Shown here: piece after piece, positions 25,337 through 33,910 of the stretch
How positions within the stretch are numbered: the first letter of the stretch is position 1
Layout of the letters: each line of letters starts with the position of its first letter
Assembly (NCBI GenBank): GCA_027618475.1
Contig: JAQCEJ010000056.1
Coordinates: 1 to 33,910 of the forward strand
Reading direction: 5' to 3'
From: Planctomycetota bacterium
GTDB taxonomy: Bacteria; Planctomycetota; Planctomycetia; Planctomycetales; Planctomycetaceae
Length of the DNA stretch: 33,910 nucleotides
Program-made: the position numbers and the translations under genes
The notes under the pieces: model-generated
The model's database searches: none
What the model was told of the DNA's origin: nothing
What the model saw: only the letters and a program-made list of their open reading frames with translations

Positions 25337-25391
25337 GCCCACGCGAAACTTTGTCTTACGAAACCACCGCTACACAAAGAATGTCGTTGTG

Positions 25392-25441
25392 AAAAAACCG
25401 AAAACGAACAGAGCTAAGTTGAAAGCCCTGCTCGTTTCCGG
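25392..25441 (-). terminator. Intrinsic terminator of the BBP7-like gene
   Basis: On the minus strand an 18-bp stem (25441-25424 pairing with 25415-25398, three G-U pairs) encloses an 8-nt loop and is followed by six T residues (A6 on the plus strand at 25392-25397). It begins 28 bases beyond the stop codon of the barrel gene. This is a textbook Rho-independent terminator. Confidence 0.85.
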
Positions 25442-25469
25442 TATTTGGTCGTTTGTCATCGTAACGCGG

Positions 25470-27266
25470 TTAGTACGCCCAGTCGATACCGACACTCCAG
25501 TTTAGTGTGGACCAGGTTTCGCGGTCGACTCTGAGCAGCGGGAACAATCCCTCTTGCGGATTTCCCTTCCACACGATGTTATTATAGGGTCGGGCAATGG
25601 CCCCCGCGACGATGTATGTCACGCCGAACTTCAACTTGGCTTCCTGTAGAAAATAGATCTCGTCGAGTAGTGGAATATCGCCGAAAATGTTCATTTCAGC
25701 GAAGAGTCCTTGTTCGAAAATAGGTGACACGTGGCTGTGTTCATCGTTGCCGAAGAAACGGTTCGGATGAGGATTATCGGGCGTGGCTTCGAGTAAATCG
25801 CCACGGGTGGCCATACCGATGTTATCGCCCCGCATGGCGAGTTTTTCATTGTTCCCCATCAGACCGACTTTTGACTGTCCCCAAATGAGAAGTTTAGATC
25901 CTCCCAAGTCGTATCTCACGCCGATTTCGGGACCTGCCAAATTGGTGCGAACGGTATTGCTCAAGTAAGCCGTATAGGGATCCGTGATGATGCGAAAGCC
26001 AACTTCATCGGTAATGTTTTCGATGTCCTGACCCCCATCGCTCCCAGAGTCGTCAGGTTCGACAATACCTTCGACGATACCGGCATTGTCAACGATTCCG
26101 TCGCCATCGGTATCTGCGTAGTTGGGTAACGACTGCAATTTCAAATCGGGAGTCGCCGGGTCAGTAGTGTCCGCATTATCGTCGTACAGTAATCCACTGT
26201 CTTGCCCGATAAACGTGAAACCTTCCTGAATGTTCAAATAACGAACACCCCATAACGGTCGCAGCATGAAAGTGTTCGTTTTCATCATCGGCGTCGTGAG
26301 AATATTTGCCGCGGCTCCGAACGATTCTGAAGAGACCTTTAGCTTATAACCCAGATCGTAAGGAATGGTAATGCCGCCGTGCGAACCATCATCCACAGGG
26401 AGACCGCGAAGGTTCAACAGATTCTGCTGAAGAATTTCGTCGGCAGTATTAGGGAAAACGTCGGTCGTCAGATAGTCCGGCGCACTAAGCAAGGCAAATA
26501 GGTCAGCCATCTCGGATGGATCCTGCCTGCGCGATGATCCCAACGTCGCAGCGTCCCAGGTATCGGTCTGGTCGACTGCCCACCAGCCCTCGAGGACAAA
26601 ACCCGAGTCGTCCGGCCGGATGAAACCCCATCGGCCTCTCATGCCGGGAGACTTGATTTCCTTATGGATACCGACGCTCTGAGCATCGTAATAGTTAAAT
26701 CCAAAGTTCTCGAACTGGTCGGCGAGTTCGTCATCGATTTCAGTGATCGAATCCTGAACCATTTGAAAATAGGTGACACTTTGGGGGTTACCAACGAGTG
26801 CTTTTTTTGTCGGACGTTTATTTCGCGTTGAAAGATATTCCAACCCGAAGAAATATTGGTTCGGTCGATTGTTCGATTCAAACTGCCACAAGCCATCGGA
26901 ATTTGTATGTTGACTAAAACGGGAGGCAAACGGACTGGGAACCTGACCGTCTCCCGGCCAGTACATTCCGGGATTTGGATACTGCGATGCTCCTCCGGGC
27001 CCCGGTGGAGGATAACCTTCAGCGACCGGTTGACCCCAGCTTGCCCAAGCAGAGTCCGCCGGTGTCATCGACCTCGATTGAGGATATCCAACGGTGCCAT
27101 ATTGCATGGCGGGAACTCCGGAGATAAATTCTCCCGGAGCTGAAACCTGTGCGCGGCCCTCATCTGAATCCGATGAATTCGGAGTGGACTGTGCCCAGGT
27201 TCCTTGACCGATTGTCGCGACAAGACAAGCGCTAAACAATGGTGTGAGCCAGCGACGTAGCCGCAT
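25470..27266 (-). CDS. BBP7-like outer-membrane beta-barrel protein
   Basis: This 598-residue protein has AGAAGGA upstream and a signal peptide (MRLRRWLTPLFSACLVATIG to about residue 25). A Pro/Gly/Gln-rich linker (~40-115) precedes the barrel-like part, with repeated aromatic and alternating strands (YFFGLEYLSTR, FVLEGWWAVDQTDTWDA, FMLRPLWGVRYLNIQEGF, GPEIGVRYDLGGSKLLIWGQSKVGLMGN and WSTLNWSVGIDWAY). It ends in Tyr, as outer-membrane barrels often do. The pattern fits the planctomycete BBP7 family (beta-barrel porin 7), so it may be a porin or envelope protein. An Asp/Gly-rich loop (~390-425, DTDGDGIVD) may bind calcium. It diverges from ettA over 549 bp. Confidence 0.75.
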   Translation of the reverse strand: MRLRRWLTPLFSACLVATIGQGTWAQSTPNSSDSDEGRAQVSAPGEFISGVPAMQYGTVGYPQSRSMTPADSAWASWGQPVAEGYPPPGPGGASQYPNPGMYWPGDGQVPSPFASRFSQHTNSDGLWQFESNNRPNQYFFGLEYLSTRNKRPTKKALVGNPQSVTYFQMVQDSITEIDDELADQFENFGFNYYDAQSVGIHKEIKSPGMRGRWGFIRPDDSGFVLEGWWAVDQTDTWDAATLGSSRRQDPSEMADLFALLSAPDYLTTDVFPNTADEILQQNLLNLRGLPVDDGSHGGITIPYDLGYKLKVSSESFGAAANILTTPMMKTNTFMLRPLWGVRYLNIQEGFTFIGQDSGLLYDDNADTTDPATPDLKLQSLPNYADTDGDGIVDNAGIVEGIVEPDDSGSDGGQDIENITDEVGFRIITDPYTAYLSNTVRTNLAGPEIGVRYDLGGSKLLIWGQSKVGLMGNNEKLAMRGDNIGMATRGDLLEATPDNPHPNRFFGNDEHSHVSPIFEQGLFAEMNIFGDIPLLDEIYFLQEAKLKFGVTYIVAGAIARPYNNIVWKGNPQEGLFPLLRVDRETWSTLNWSVGIDWAY

Positions 27267-27815
27267 CGTTGCGTCCTTCTATTCAGCGATAATTAACTGC
27301 CCTTACAGGCAGACGGACATGTCCGCATCTGACGCAATGACCAACACCGAGCGCAGAGAAAACGGACCTAACGGAAGTATCGGACGGTCGACTTGGTAAT
27401 CTGTAGCGATTGTTCCGAAAATAACGATTTTTCCAACTCTACCGATATTGAAAACAAGCGTAGTCAAATGGTCGATTCCATTCGCGTTATCACGACGAAT
27501 ATCAAATATCGTTGACCGTCTCGGCGGGTGATTTTCCACAAGTAATTACAAAATATAATGTTATGAACATTCTAATTGGTGCAGTCTACTGAGGATCCAT
27601 CACGTCTGGATGGAATTTTCTATGGCTTTCGAGTTGAGGAATCGGATTTCGTGGATACAATCGTCGCAAATCCAAGAGGACAACCCTACATTCGGATGAT
27701 GCTTTTCCCTAAAACATCACCACGCTAACGCAGAGGCTGTAGATTCGTATCCGAACGCCGATTCGATGGCATATTCTTCTCAACTCTATTATTAACAATA
27801 AGATACGGAACAATA
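27267..27815. other. 549-bp divergent intergenic region
   Basis: This lies between the starts of the BBP7-like gene and ettA. It contains a CGGACATGTCCG palindrome (27314-27325) and an A/T-rich patch near 27540-27580. Short frames such as the minus-strand one at 27303-27539 have no protein-like features. Promoters for both genes must be here, but I cannot assign -35/-10 boxes with confidence. Confidence 0.5.
27314..27325. promoter_or_regulatory. 12-bp perfect palindrome, possible operator
   Basis: CGGACATGTCCG is a perfect palindrome 47 bp upstream of the BBP7-like start (minus strand). It is flanked by CAGA and, after two bases, TCTG, which extends the symmetry. The location suits a transcription-factor site in the leader of the barrel gene, but no regulator is visible. 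Confidence 0.3.
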
Positions 27816-29492
27816 ATGGCTCAGCAGTACATAATGACTATCGAAGGTTTGACGAAGATCTTCGAACAAAAAGAAGTCCTCAGCAATATCTGGCTGGCGT
27901 TTTATCCCGGCGCAAAAATTGGTGTTCTCGGCAATAACGGGGCGGGGAAAAGTACGTTACTACGCATCATGGCGGGAGAAGATACTGACGTGATGGGAAC
28001 CGTCCGTCCCGCCAAAAACATCCGGATTGGTTACTTTCCTCAGGAACCCAGACTGAACGAGTCGAAAACAGTCGACGAATGTATCCAGGAAGGAGTCGTC
28101 GAATCGCAGAATATCCTTGACCGTTACAATGATGTGAACATGAAGTTGGGAGAGGAGATCTCGCCCGAGGAGATGGAGGAACTCCTGGAAGAACAGGCAA
28201 AATTGCAGGACATTATCGATGCAGGAAATCTGTGGGAACTGGACCGAGTGGTTGAACTTGCCACTGATGCTATGCGTCTTCCACCAGGTGATCGACAGGT
28301 TAGTCTGTTGTCGGGTGGTGAAAAACGCCGCGTTGCATTGTGCCGCCTTCTGTTGCAGAATCCCGATATTCTCCTCCTCGACGAACCGACGAATCACCTT
28401 GATGCCGAATCGGTCGCTTGGCTCGAACGGTTCCTGCACGAATTCCCCGGCACAGTTGTCGCGGTGACTCACGATCGTTATTTCCTGGATAACGTCGCCG
28501 GTTGGATACTCGAACTCGACCGTGGCAAGGGATATCCGTTCGAAGGAAATTACACCTCCTGGCTCGAACAAAAACAAGCTCGACTGGCAGTCGAAGAAAA
28601 GCGAGAATCGAACCGGCAAAAAACACTTAAGCGAGAACTCGAATGGGTTCGCATGTCCCCCAAGGCCCGCGCCACGAAAAACAAGGCCCGCCTGCAGAAC
28701 TACGAAGCACTTGCCGCCCAGCAATACGAGGAACGCGAAGACTCGGCCGATATCCAGATCCCAACCGGTCAACAACTCGGTGATCTTGTGATTCGCGCAG
28801 AAAACGTCTCAAAGGCGTTTGACAGTCAATTGCTCTTCGAAGGGTTGAATTTCAATCTCCCACGCGGTGGAATCGTCGGAGTGATCGGCCCCAACGGTGC
28901 CGGTAAGACGACGCTATTCAAAATGATTTTGGGAATGGAACAACCCGATACCGGCACGATTCGCATCGGAGATACTGTTGAATTGGCGTACGTGAATCAG
29001 TCACGCGATGCGCTTAACCCCAATCTGACCGTCTACGAAGAAATTTCGGGGGGACAAGACCAGATGATCGTCGGCGGGACAAAAATTCATGCCCGCAGTT
29101 ATGTCGGCCGTTTTAACTTCAAAGGGCCCGATCAGCAAAAACTGGTCAAACAGCTTTCCGGTGGTGAACGTAACCGCGTGCATCTGGCGAAACTGTTGCG
29201 CTCGGGGGGCAACATGATTCTGCTCGATGAACCGACCAACGATCTCGACGTCGAAACGCTAAGGTCGCTCGAAGAGGGTCTCATGAACTTCGGCGGCTGT
29301 GCGATGGTCGTCAGCCACGACCGCTGGTTCCTCGATCGTATCGCCACGCATATCCTCGCCTTTGAAGGAGAAAGTAATGTCGTCTTCTTCGAGGGAAACT
29401 ATAAAATGTACGAGATTCAGAAGCGTGAACGACTCGGTGAAGAAGCCGATCGTCCTCATCGCATCCACTACAAGCCACTCATCCGAACGTGA
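27816..29492 (+). CDS. ettA: EttA-type ABC-F translation factor
   Basis: This 558-residue protein is close to E. coli EttA (555). It has two ABC domains and no membrane segments. The first domain has Walker [10 protein letters not shown] (39-47), signature LSGGEKRR and Walker [12 protein letters not shown]; the second has [17 protein letters not shown] and [11 protein letters not shown]. Between them is the ABC-F linker ([20 protein letters not shown] to [14 protein letters not shown]). ABC-F EttA binds the ribosomal E site and gates entry into elongation in response to the ATP/ADP ratio. It is cytoplasmic. It leads a plus-strand group with a bshB1-like gene 117 bp downstream; a functional link to that gene is not implied by the sequence. 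Confidence 0.95.
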   Translation: MAQQYIMTIEGLTKIFEQKEVLSNIWLAFYPGAKIGVLGNNGAGKSTLLRIMAGEDTDVMGTVRPAKNIRIGYFPQEPRLNESKTVDECIQEGVVESQNILDRYNDVNMKLGEEISPEEMEELLEEQAKLQDIIDAGNLWELDRVVELATDAMRLPPGDRQVSLLSGGEKRRVALCRLLLQNPDILLLDEPTNHLDAESVAWLERFLHEFPGTVVAVTHDRYFLDNVAGWILELDRGKGYPFEGNYTSWLEQKQARLAVEEKRESNRQKTLKRELEWVRMSPKARATKNKARLQNYEALAAQQYEEREDSADIQIPTGQQLGDLVIRAENVSKAFDSQLLFEGLNFNLPRGGIVGVIGPNGAGKTTLFKMILGMEQPDTGTIRIGDTVELAYVNQSRDALNPNLTVYEEISGGQDQMIVGGTKIHARSYVGRFNFKGPDQQKLVKQLSGGERNRVHLAKLLRSGGNMILLDEPTNDLDVETLRSLEEGLMNFGGCAMVVSHDRWFLDRIATHILAFEGESNVVFFEGNYKMYEIQKRERLGEEADRPHRIHYKPLIRT

Positions 29493-29609
29493 AGGCCTTA
29501 CAAGCAGTTTCATATCCCTATGGACGACGGATTTTTCAGGGCCATTTGACCATTTATTCAGTCGCCAACCAGGTTATGAAACCAGTTCCAGGAGTTATTT
29601 GGTGTTAAC

Positions 29610-30311
29610 ATGACTCCACTCGACGTTCTCGTTGTCGCTCCGCATCCCGATGATGCCGAAATCAGCGTTGGCGGGACAATATTACGTGCTGTCGATGAGG
29701 GATTGTCTGTCGGTATCCTCGAGCTGACCAATGGCGAACCAACGCCACACGGTACGCCCGAAATCCGCGCAAAGGAAACGGTATCTGCCACCAATATTTT
29801 GCAAGTTAACTGGCGTGAAAACCTCGGTCTCTCGAACCGCAGCCTCGAACCAACAATCGATGCGCGAAAACAACTCGCCAGTGTTTTTCGTCAAACTCGA
29901 CCTAAGGTCATACTGGCTCCCTATTGGGAAGACGTGCATCCCGACCATGTTGCCGCCAGTCGATTGATCGACGATGCGAGGTTTTGGTCGAAGCTGACGA
30001 AAACTGACATGCCGGGTGATCCATATTGGCCTCCCAAGATTTTTTACTTCTGGAGTATTCATCTGCGAATCCATCCGCAGCCGAAGTTTGTGATGGATAT
30101 TTCACCTTATATCGATCGCAAGATGCAGGCGATTGGTTGTTACGAAAGTCAGTTTATAACCGGTCGCTCGCAGACATTTCCCACACCCATCGATGACATT
30201 CGCGATCGAGCCCGTTATTGGGGCTGGACCATCGGCAAAGCGTATGCAGAACCGTTTGCCAGCCGTGAAGAATTCGGCGTAAATTCGGTCAAGACGTCAT
30301 TGTTTGAATAA
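29610..30311 (+). CDS. bshB1: BshB1-type PIG-L/LmbE deacetylase
   Basis: This 233-residue protein has the metal motif APHPDDAE (10-17) and the second motif HPDH (110-113), which supply the zinc ligands of the PIG-L/LmbE fold. The [29 protein letters not shown] and [10 protein letters not shown] segments match the bacillithiol-pathway deacetylase BshB1, which removes the acetyl group from GlcNAc-malate. A general N-acetylglucosaminyl deacetylase remains possible, because no other bacillithiol gene is in the window. It is cytoplasmic and has no signal peptide. A MoaD/ThiS-like gene starts 42 bp after its stop, so the two may be co-transcribed. Confidence 0.85.
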   Translation: MTPLDVLVVAPHPDDAEISVGGTILRAVDEGLSVGILELTNGEPTPHGTPEIRAKETVSATNILQVNWRENLGLSNRSLEPTIDARKQLASVFRQTRPKVILAPYWEDVHPDHVAASRLIDDARFWSKLTKTDMPGDPYWPPKIFYFWSIHLRIHPQPKFVMDISPYIDRKMQAIGCYESQFITGRSQTFPTPIDDIRDRARYWGWTIGKAYAEPFASREEFGVNSVKTSLFE

Positions 30312-30353
30312 TGACAGATTCTTCAGGGCGTGCCATCCGACAGGAGTGTGCTG

Positions 30354-30614
30354 GTGATTCGAGTTGAGTTTTACGGCATCCCTCGTAGCCGCGCTGGAGT
30401 CGACGTAATCGACATCCCGGAGGGAACACTTCACGACGTGCTCCTCTCGCTTGCAGAAATATTACCTATATTCGCCGACGAATGCCTCAACGGCCCTGCC
30501 CTCAAATCGGGTTACCTGGCCTGTATCAACGGCCATCGATTCACAACTGACGGTAATCAGGCGTTGATCGCAGGCGACGCGTTACTCATACTCTCCGCTG
30601 ATGTAGGGGGATGA
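30354..30614 (+). CDS. MoaD/ThiS family sulfur-carrier-like protein
   Basis: I chose GTG 30354, seven bases after CAGGAG (30341-30346); a GTG at 30330 is in frame but lacks a site. The 86-residue product (VIRVEFYGIPRSRAGVDVID at the start) has the size and beta-grasp pattern of MoaD/ThiS and ends LILSADVGG, with the C-terminal Gly-Gly that is thiocarboxylated in this family. The strands VEFYG, DVIDIPEG and LLILSADVGG and the central helix (LHDVLLSLAEI) agree. Sulfur transfer to molybdopterin, thiazole or another acceptor is possible; no other cofactor gene is nearby to decide. It lies between the bshB1-like and MnmE-like genes on the same strand. Confidence 0.85.
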   Translation: MIRVEFYGIPRSRAGVDVIDIPEGTLHDVLLSLAEILPIFADECLNGPALKSGYLACINGHRFTTDGNQALIAGDALLILSADVGG

Positions 30615-30688
30615 ATCCGCGTAACGCTGTTCGGGAATCCTCTTGTGAGAACACGTTCGTATGGACGACATATCCTGCCTGACAATAT

Positions 30689-31834
30689 ATGAAGCATCAA
30701 TTCCCATCACCGCTCGCAGCACGATTCACGCCGCATGGTCGTGGAGCCGTTGCATCAATTCGTTTGCGAGGAGAACCAGGTCATGTGAGACCTATCCTCT
30801 CTCAACATTTCCAACCGCGCGGCGATCGCGATTTGTTCGGCACCATCGGTGAGATTCGTTACGGTAAATGGGGAATAGACCGCGCCGAAGATGTTGTCGT
30901 CTGCCACGTCGACGAGATGAGTTGGGAAATCCATTGTCACGGCGGTTTTGTCGCTTCTCAACGTATTCTTACCGACCTCGAAGCCTCCGGCGTGACGGTC
31001 GTTCCCTGGCATGAGTTGTTCGCCGTTGAAGCAGGCACTTTGGAAGCTGAATTTCGTCAATTGCTTTCGAAAACCACCACACTGAAAACCGCGGAATATG
31101 TCTTGCGGCAAGCGAACGGATTGTTCGCCGGTGAGATCAAGTCCCTACGCGACGCGATCATAAGCGGCCAGAATTATCCACATTGCATCGATCGTCTCCG
31201 CGAAATGTTGAGGTGGTCGACATTCGGCCGCCGATTGACGCAACCCGCAAACGTTGTGATCGCCGGTCGGCCGAACGTCGGCAAATCGTCGCTGATCAAT
31301 GCACTGCTCGGCTACACGCGGTCGATCGTCTTCGACCAGCCGGGAACCACACGGGACGTCGTCACCGCCGAAACCGCCTTCAATGGCTGGCCCGTCGCTC
31401 TCACCGACACCGCCGGAATTCATGAAACGACGAATCATCTGGAACAATCCGGCATCGAACGGGCAATTGATAAACTTCGACTCGCCGATTGTCAGATAAT
31501 CCTGCTCGACCGTAGCCAGCCGCTGCATGATTTCGGCAGAGAGTTGGTGGCTCGGTTTCCTGAAGCGATCGTGGTCGTACACAAGATTGATCTATTGCCT
31601 GCATGGGACGCCAGCCAATTCGACAACCGATTAGACGTTTCTTCGAAAACCAGCGAGGGGATCGACTATTTAATCACTGCGATGGTCGATCGATTATTCT
31701 CCGATCTTCCCCCGAATGAAATGGCGATACCGATGACGGAACGGCACTGTCAGCTCATGAGGCAAGCGTTCGAGGCTCTGGAACTGAACGACGCGGCAAC
31801 CGCAACAGCGAAGCTGACTTCGCTCATTGACTAA
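30689..31834 (+). CDS. MnmE/TrmE-like GTPase lacking the C-terminal cysteine motif
   Basis: This 381-residue protein resembles MnmE but is shorter than its ~450-460. The N-terminal folate-binding-like part shows FTPHGRGAVASIRLRG (compare the ATPPGRGxVxxIRxSG of MnmE) and EIHCHGG near residue 80. The G domain has GRPNVGKSS (193-201), PGTTRD, DTAG (240-243) and HKID (298-301, in place of NKxD). MnmE ends with a conserved C(I/L)GK needed for tRNA U34 modification; this protein ends ATAKLTSLID and has no such motif. It may be a paralogue with another job or a degenerate copy. The ATG is not preceded by a strong ribosome binding site. Its stop overlaps that of the converging acetamidase gene by four bases. 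Confidence 0.82.
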   Translation: MKHQFPSPLAARFTPHGRGAVASIRLRGEPGHVRPILSQHFQPRGDRDLFGTIGEIRYGKWGIDRAEDVVVCHVDEMSWEIHCHGGFVASQRILTDLEASGVTVVPWHELFAVEAGTLEAEFRQLLSKTTTLKTAEYVLRQANGLFAGEIKSLRDAIISGQNYPHCIDRLREMLRWSTFGRRLTQPANVVIAGRPNVGKSSLINALLGYTRSIVFDQPGTTRDVVTAETAFNGWPVALTDTAGIHETTNHLEQSGIERAIDKLRLADCQIILLDRSQPLHDFGRELVARFPEAIVVVHKIDLLPAWDASQFDNRLDVSSKTSEGIDYLITAMVDRLFSDLPPNEMAIPMTERHCQLMRQAFEALELNDAATATAKLTSLID

Positions 31835-32757
31835 TTCTGCGGCAGGAAATTTTTCTCCACCATGAACCGCATCGAATACGTTGCAACCTGCATCTGACCG
31901 GGACGTAAATCACCGACAAGGTTGATGAAACTTCTGGCCTCTTTTTTCGTCCAACCGTATCGTTCACCTAACCAGAGAATCATCTCGCGCAGCGCAATCC
32001 ATTGAGCACTCTCGGCTGGGCGGTCCGCCCCAACGGTGACGAGATGGGTTGGAGTTTCGATACGGATACCGTTCTGCGAGGTTGACCAATTTTTTAACAC
32101 ATCGACCGAGAGCGTCACCTCCGATCTCATTTCACAACCACTAACTTCTCCGTCTCCCTGATAAGGGTGACAGTCGCCGAGGAATAACAACGCTCCAGGG
32201 ACACTCACCGGCAAATAGACCGTCGAACCGGGGCAAACTTCCGGTACGTCGAGGTTGCCGCCGTGCCGTGCTGCTCCCCCGGCGGTAAGGGCTTCGAGAT
32301 GTGGGGCTGTGCCAATGCAGCCGATCATTGGTCTAGTGGGGATTTTGAGCGGAAGTTTGCCCGTTGCCGTCTCGAGTTCGTAATGCACGTGGCCCTCCTT
32401 GATCTCGACAAGCTGCGTCACCGGTTCGTCGAACCAGTCCTGCATGTGATAGAGCACCGGCCAGTAGCCGAAGAACCCTTGTGTGTCGCATTTCATCTGT
32501 AAGATACGAATCGCCAGCGTGTCACCGGGCTCGGCTCCTTCTATGAAAATCGGTCCGGTGACCGGATTGCCGTAGTAGGGGCCTTTCTTCCGCAGCGAGA
32601 GTACGTATTCCGCCGTAATCGTCTCGGGCGTCCGTGTCTGCCCCGTGCGGGAATCTTCGGTTTCGACGAGAAATGTCTCCCCCGGTTTCACCGTGAGGAC
32701 CGGCTTCAGACGGTGATCGAACACATAGCTGATTTTGTCTCGCGTGACGCGCTGCAT
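31831..32757 (-). CDS. Acetamidase/formamidase family protein (short form)
   Basis: This 308-residue protein has the family's marks: VKPGETFLVETEDSRTG, GPIFIEGAEPGDTLAIRIL, IPTRPMIGCIGTAP, GGAARHGGNLDVPEVCPGSTVYLPV and GDCHPYQGDGEVSG. It lacks the zinc-ribbon insert of the longer member at 14804-16171. The expected reaction is hydrolysis of a small amide to acid and ammonia, with no signal peptide seen. The ATG lies 22 bp from a 6-bp hairpin (32779-32794) and no clear Shine-Dalgarno is visible. It converges with the MnmE-like gene (four-base CTAA overlap) and diverges from the YjhG-type dehydratase gene. Confidence 0.85.
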   Translation of the reverse strand: MQRVTRDKISYVFDHRLKPVLTVKPGETFLVETEDSRTGQTRTPETITAEYVLSLRKKGPYYGNPVTGPIFIEGAEPGDTLAIRILQMKCDTQGFFGYWPVLYHMQDWFDEPVTQLVEIKEGHVHYELETATGKLPLKIPTRPMIGCIGTAPHLEALTAGGAARHGGNLDVPEVCPGSTVYLPVSVPGALLFLGDCHPYQGDGEVSGCEMRSEVTLSVDVLKNWSTSQNGIRIETPTHLVTVGADRPAESAQWIALREMILWLGERYGWTKKEARSFINLVGDLRPGQMQVATYSMRFMVEKNFLPQN

Positions 32758-32778
32758 GGTCAGTGCTTTCGTAGAAGT

Positions 32779-32794
32779 ACAGGCTTTCGCCTGT
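32779..32794. promoter_or_regulatory. 6-bp hairpin in the acetamidase/dehydratase divergent region
   Basis: ACAGGC-TTTC-GCCTGT is a perfect inverted repeat 22 bp upstream of the acetamidase start. A second imperfect pair lies at about 32906-32930. Either could be an operator, a leader hairpin, or leftover repeat. Confidence 0.3.
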
Positions 32795-32983
32795 TGACTT
32801 TCGAACTCCTTCTCAAAGTCGCCCAGTCTCTCGCATTAGTTATAAGAATTCCAGTTCGATGAGGGGAGAAAATGATTCAGCGGATCTGATACAATACCAA
32901 ACGCGAAGAGCAGGCTCATTCCTGTTCTCGTACAAAGACAGCAGACTGAAGCCAGGACTCCTACAAAGACGGATCAACCACGA

Positions 32984-33910
32984 ATGACTCGCCCCCTGAA
33001 TCTGACGGTCGATGAACTTTATCGGTCCGATATTGATGAATTCGGCACACTTGCTACCACCGGCGAAGGTCCGGCGGGGAAATTACCCATCGATGATGAA
33101 CTTCTCCGTGAAAGCCCGAGTGGAGATCTGTTCGGACTGACGCAGAATGCGGGCATGGGATGGGATCCGAATCACCTGTTACGAAAACAATTTCTGATTC
33201 TCAGCACCCAGGGGGGCATTCGTGCCGAGGATGGTCACCCGATTGCGCTCGGTTATCACACCGGGCATTGGGAAGTCGGACTCCTGATGCGTGCTGCCGC
33301 TGAAGAACTCAATCGACTTGAACGTCTTCCGTTTGCAGCCTACGTCAGCGACCCGTGCGACGGACGCACGCAGGGAACCCCCGGCATGATGGACAGCTTG
33401 CCATATCGAAACGACGCGGCAATCGTGCTTCGTCGTTTGGTCCGCTCGTTGCCGCAGCGAAAAGGGATTGTCGGCGTCGCCACCTGCGACAAAGGACTAC
33501 CGGCGATGATGATGGCGCTCGCTTCGTTTCGAGATCTGCCGTGCGTGATCGTTCCCGGCGGTGTGACGCTTCCGGCACGCAACGCCGAAGACGCCGGCAA
33601 AGTGCAGTCGATCGGAGCGCGGTTCGCTCATGGCGAGATCACGAAAGAATACGCCGCGGAAATGGGTTGCAAAGCATGCGGCAGTGCAGGGGGGGGGTGC
33701 CAGTTTCTCGGGACGGCGGCGACGTCGCAAGTCGTCGCCGAAGCGCTCGGCATGTCGCTCCCTCACTCGGCTCTCGCCCCCTCGGGTCAGGCCATCTGGC
33801 GAGAGATGGCTCGACGGAGTGCCCAAGCCGTCGTCGCTCTGGAAGAGCAGGGGCTCGCTATGGGAGATATGGGCACCGATGAAGCTTTGCACAACGCCAT
33901 GGTCGTGCAT
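32984..33910 (+). CDS. yjhG: YjhG/YagF-type dehydratase of the IlvD/Edd family (3' partial)
   Basis: The frame starts at ATG 32984 and runs open through the window edge, so the C-terminal part is missing (309 codons seen; relatives have ~650). Diagnostic segments are [83 protein letters not shown] and [18 protein letters not shown]. These match the YjhG/YagF dehydratases, which remove water from sugar acids such as xylonate to give 2-keto-3-deoxy acids. The Cys of DPCD, ATCDKG and GGGCQ are the expected Fe-S cluster ligands. No strong ribosome binding site is seen. The gene is divergent from the acetamidase. A G9 run at 33689-33697 encodes its Gly stretch. Confidence 0.88.
   Translation, partial: MTRPLNLTVDELYRSDIDEFGTLATTGEGPAGKLPIDDELLRESPSGDLFGLTQNAGMGWDPNHLLRKQFLILSTQGGIRAEDGHPIALGYHTGHWEVGLLMRAAAEELNRLERLPFAAYVSDPCDGRTQGTPGMMDSLPYRNDAAIVLRRLVRSLPQRKGIVGVATCDKGLPAMMMALASFRDLPCVIVPGGVTLPARNAEDAGKVQSIGARFAHGEITKEYAAEMGCKACGSAGGGCQFLGTAATSQVVAEALGMSLPHSALAPSGQAIWREMARRSAQAVVALEEQGLAMGDMGTDEALHNAMVVH

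Noticed and set aside
27960-28775. 271-codon minus-strand open frame inside ettA
   Set aside because: It is antisense to well-conserved ABC motifs and has no protein-like features of its own.
33497-33910. Minus-strand open frame at the right edge
   Set aside because: The plus-strand dehydratase motifs run through this stretch without a stop, so the minus frame is a shadow.
1-33910. CRISPR array, tRNA or rRNA genes
   Set aside because: I saw no regularly spaced repeats of CRISPR size, no cloverleaf-like segment with a T-loop, and no rRNA signature on either strand.

Overview
The window looks like a piece of a Planctomycetota chromosome. It carries two DUF1501 proteins with twin-arginine leaders, one of them directly after the tail of what looks like a PSD1/DUF1553 protein. 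It also has a PQQ-like beta-propeller fused behind an FGE-type domain, a BBP7-like outer-membrane barrel, a formaldehyde-activating-enzyme (Fae) homologue, and several secreted beta-propeller proteins. I cannot place it below the phylum or class. There are no rRNA, tRNA or CRISPR features that I can support.

Layout. 1-5 kb: tail of a DUF1553-type gene, a Tat-exported DUF1501 protein, a DUF3124 membrane protein and a secreted FG-GAP propeller. Two ~219-bp copies of a non-coding element with terminal inverted repeats bracket the last two genes. 5.4-7.5 kb (minus strand): a probable two-gene unit, an unrecognised exported protein followed by a Fae-like protein that lacks the family's active-site histidine. 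7.6-9.8 kb: an FGE-like/PQQ-propeller gene cut by an in-frame TAA. 9.9-14.6 kb: a large MscK/MscM-type mechanosensitive channel gene split by a complete 1273-bp IS3-family element with 33-bp inverted repeats and a 3-bp target duplication. Removing the element and one duplication restores a 1159-residue reading frame.

14.8-21.2 kb: a zinc-ribbon-containing acetamidase/formamidase faces a tightly spaced minus-strand run (FG-GAP propeller, CocE/NonD hydrolase, esterase, nitrilase-family amidase), which suggests secreted and cytoplasmic hydrolysis of esters and amides. 21.4-27.3 kb: kelch and TolB-like propellers that overlap tail to tail, a second DUF1501 protein, and a BBP7-like barrel with a textbook intrinsic terminator. 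27.8-31.8 kb: a plus-strand group, ettA, a bshB1-like deacetylase, a MoaD/ThiS-like protein ending in Gly-Gly, and an MnmE-like GTPase without the C-terminal cysteine motif. 31.8-33.9 kb: a second acetamidase/formamidase and the 5' part of a YjhG/YagF-type dehydratase that runs off the window.

The observations I would follow first are the TIR-bounded repeat pair, the recently disrupted channel gene, the nonsense codon in the FGE-PQQ gene, and the MoaD-like/MnmE-like pair. None of these is proof of a new system. All family names come from motif recognition by eye, without database searches.
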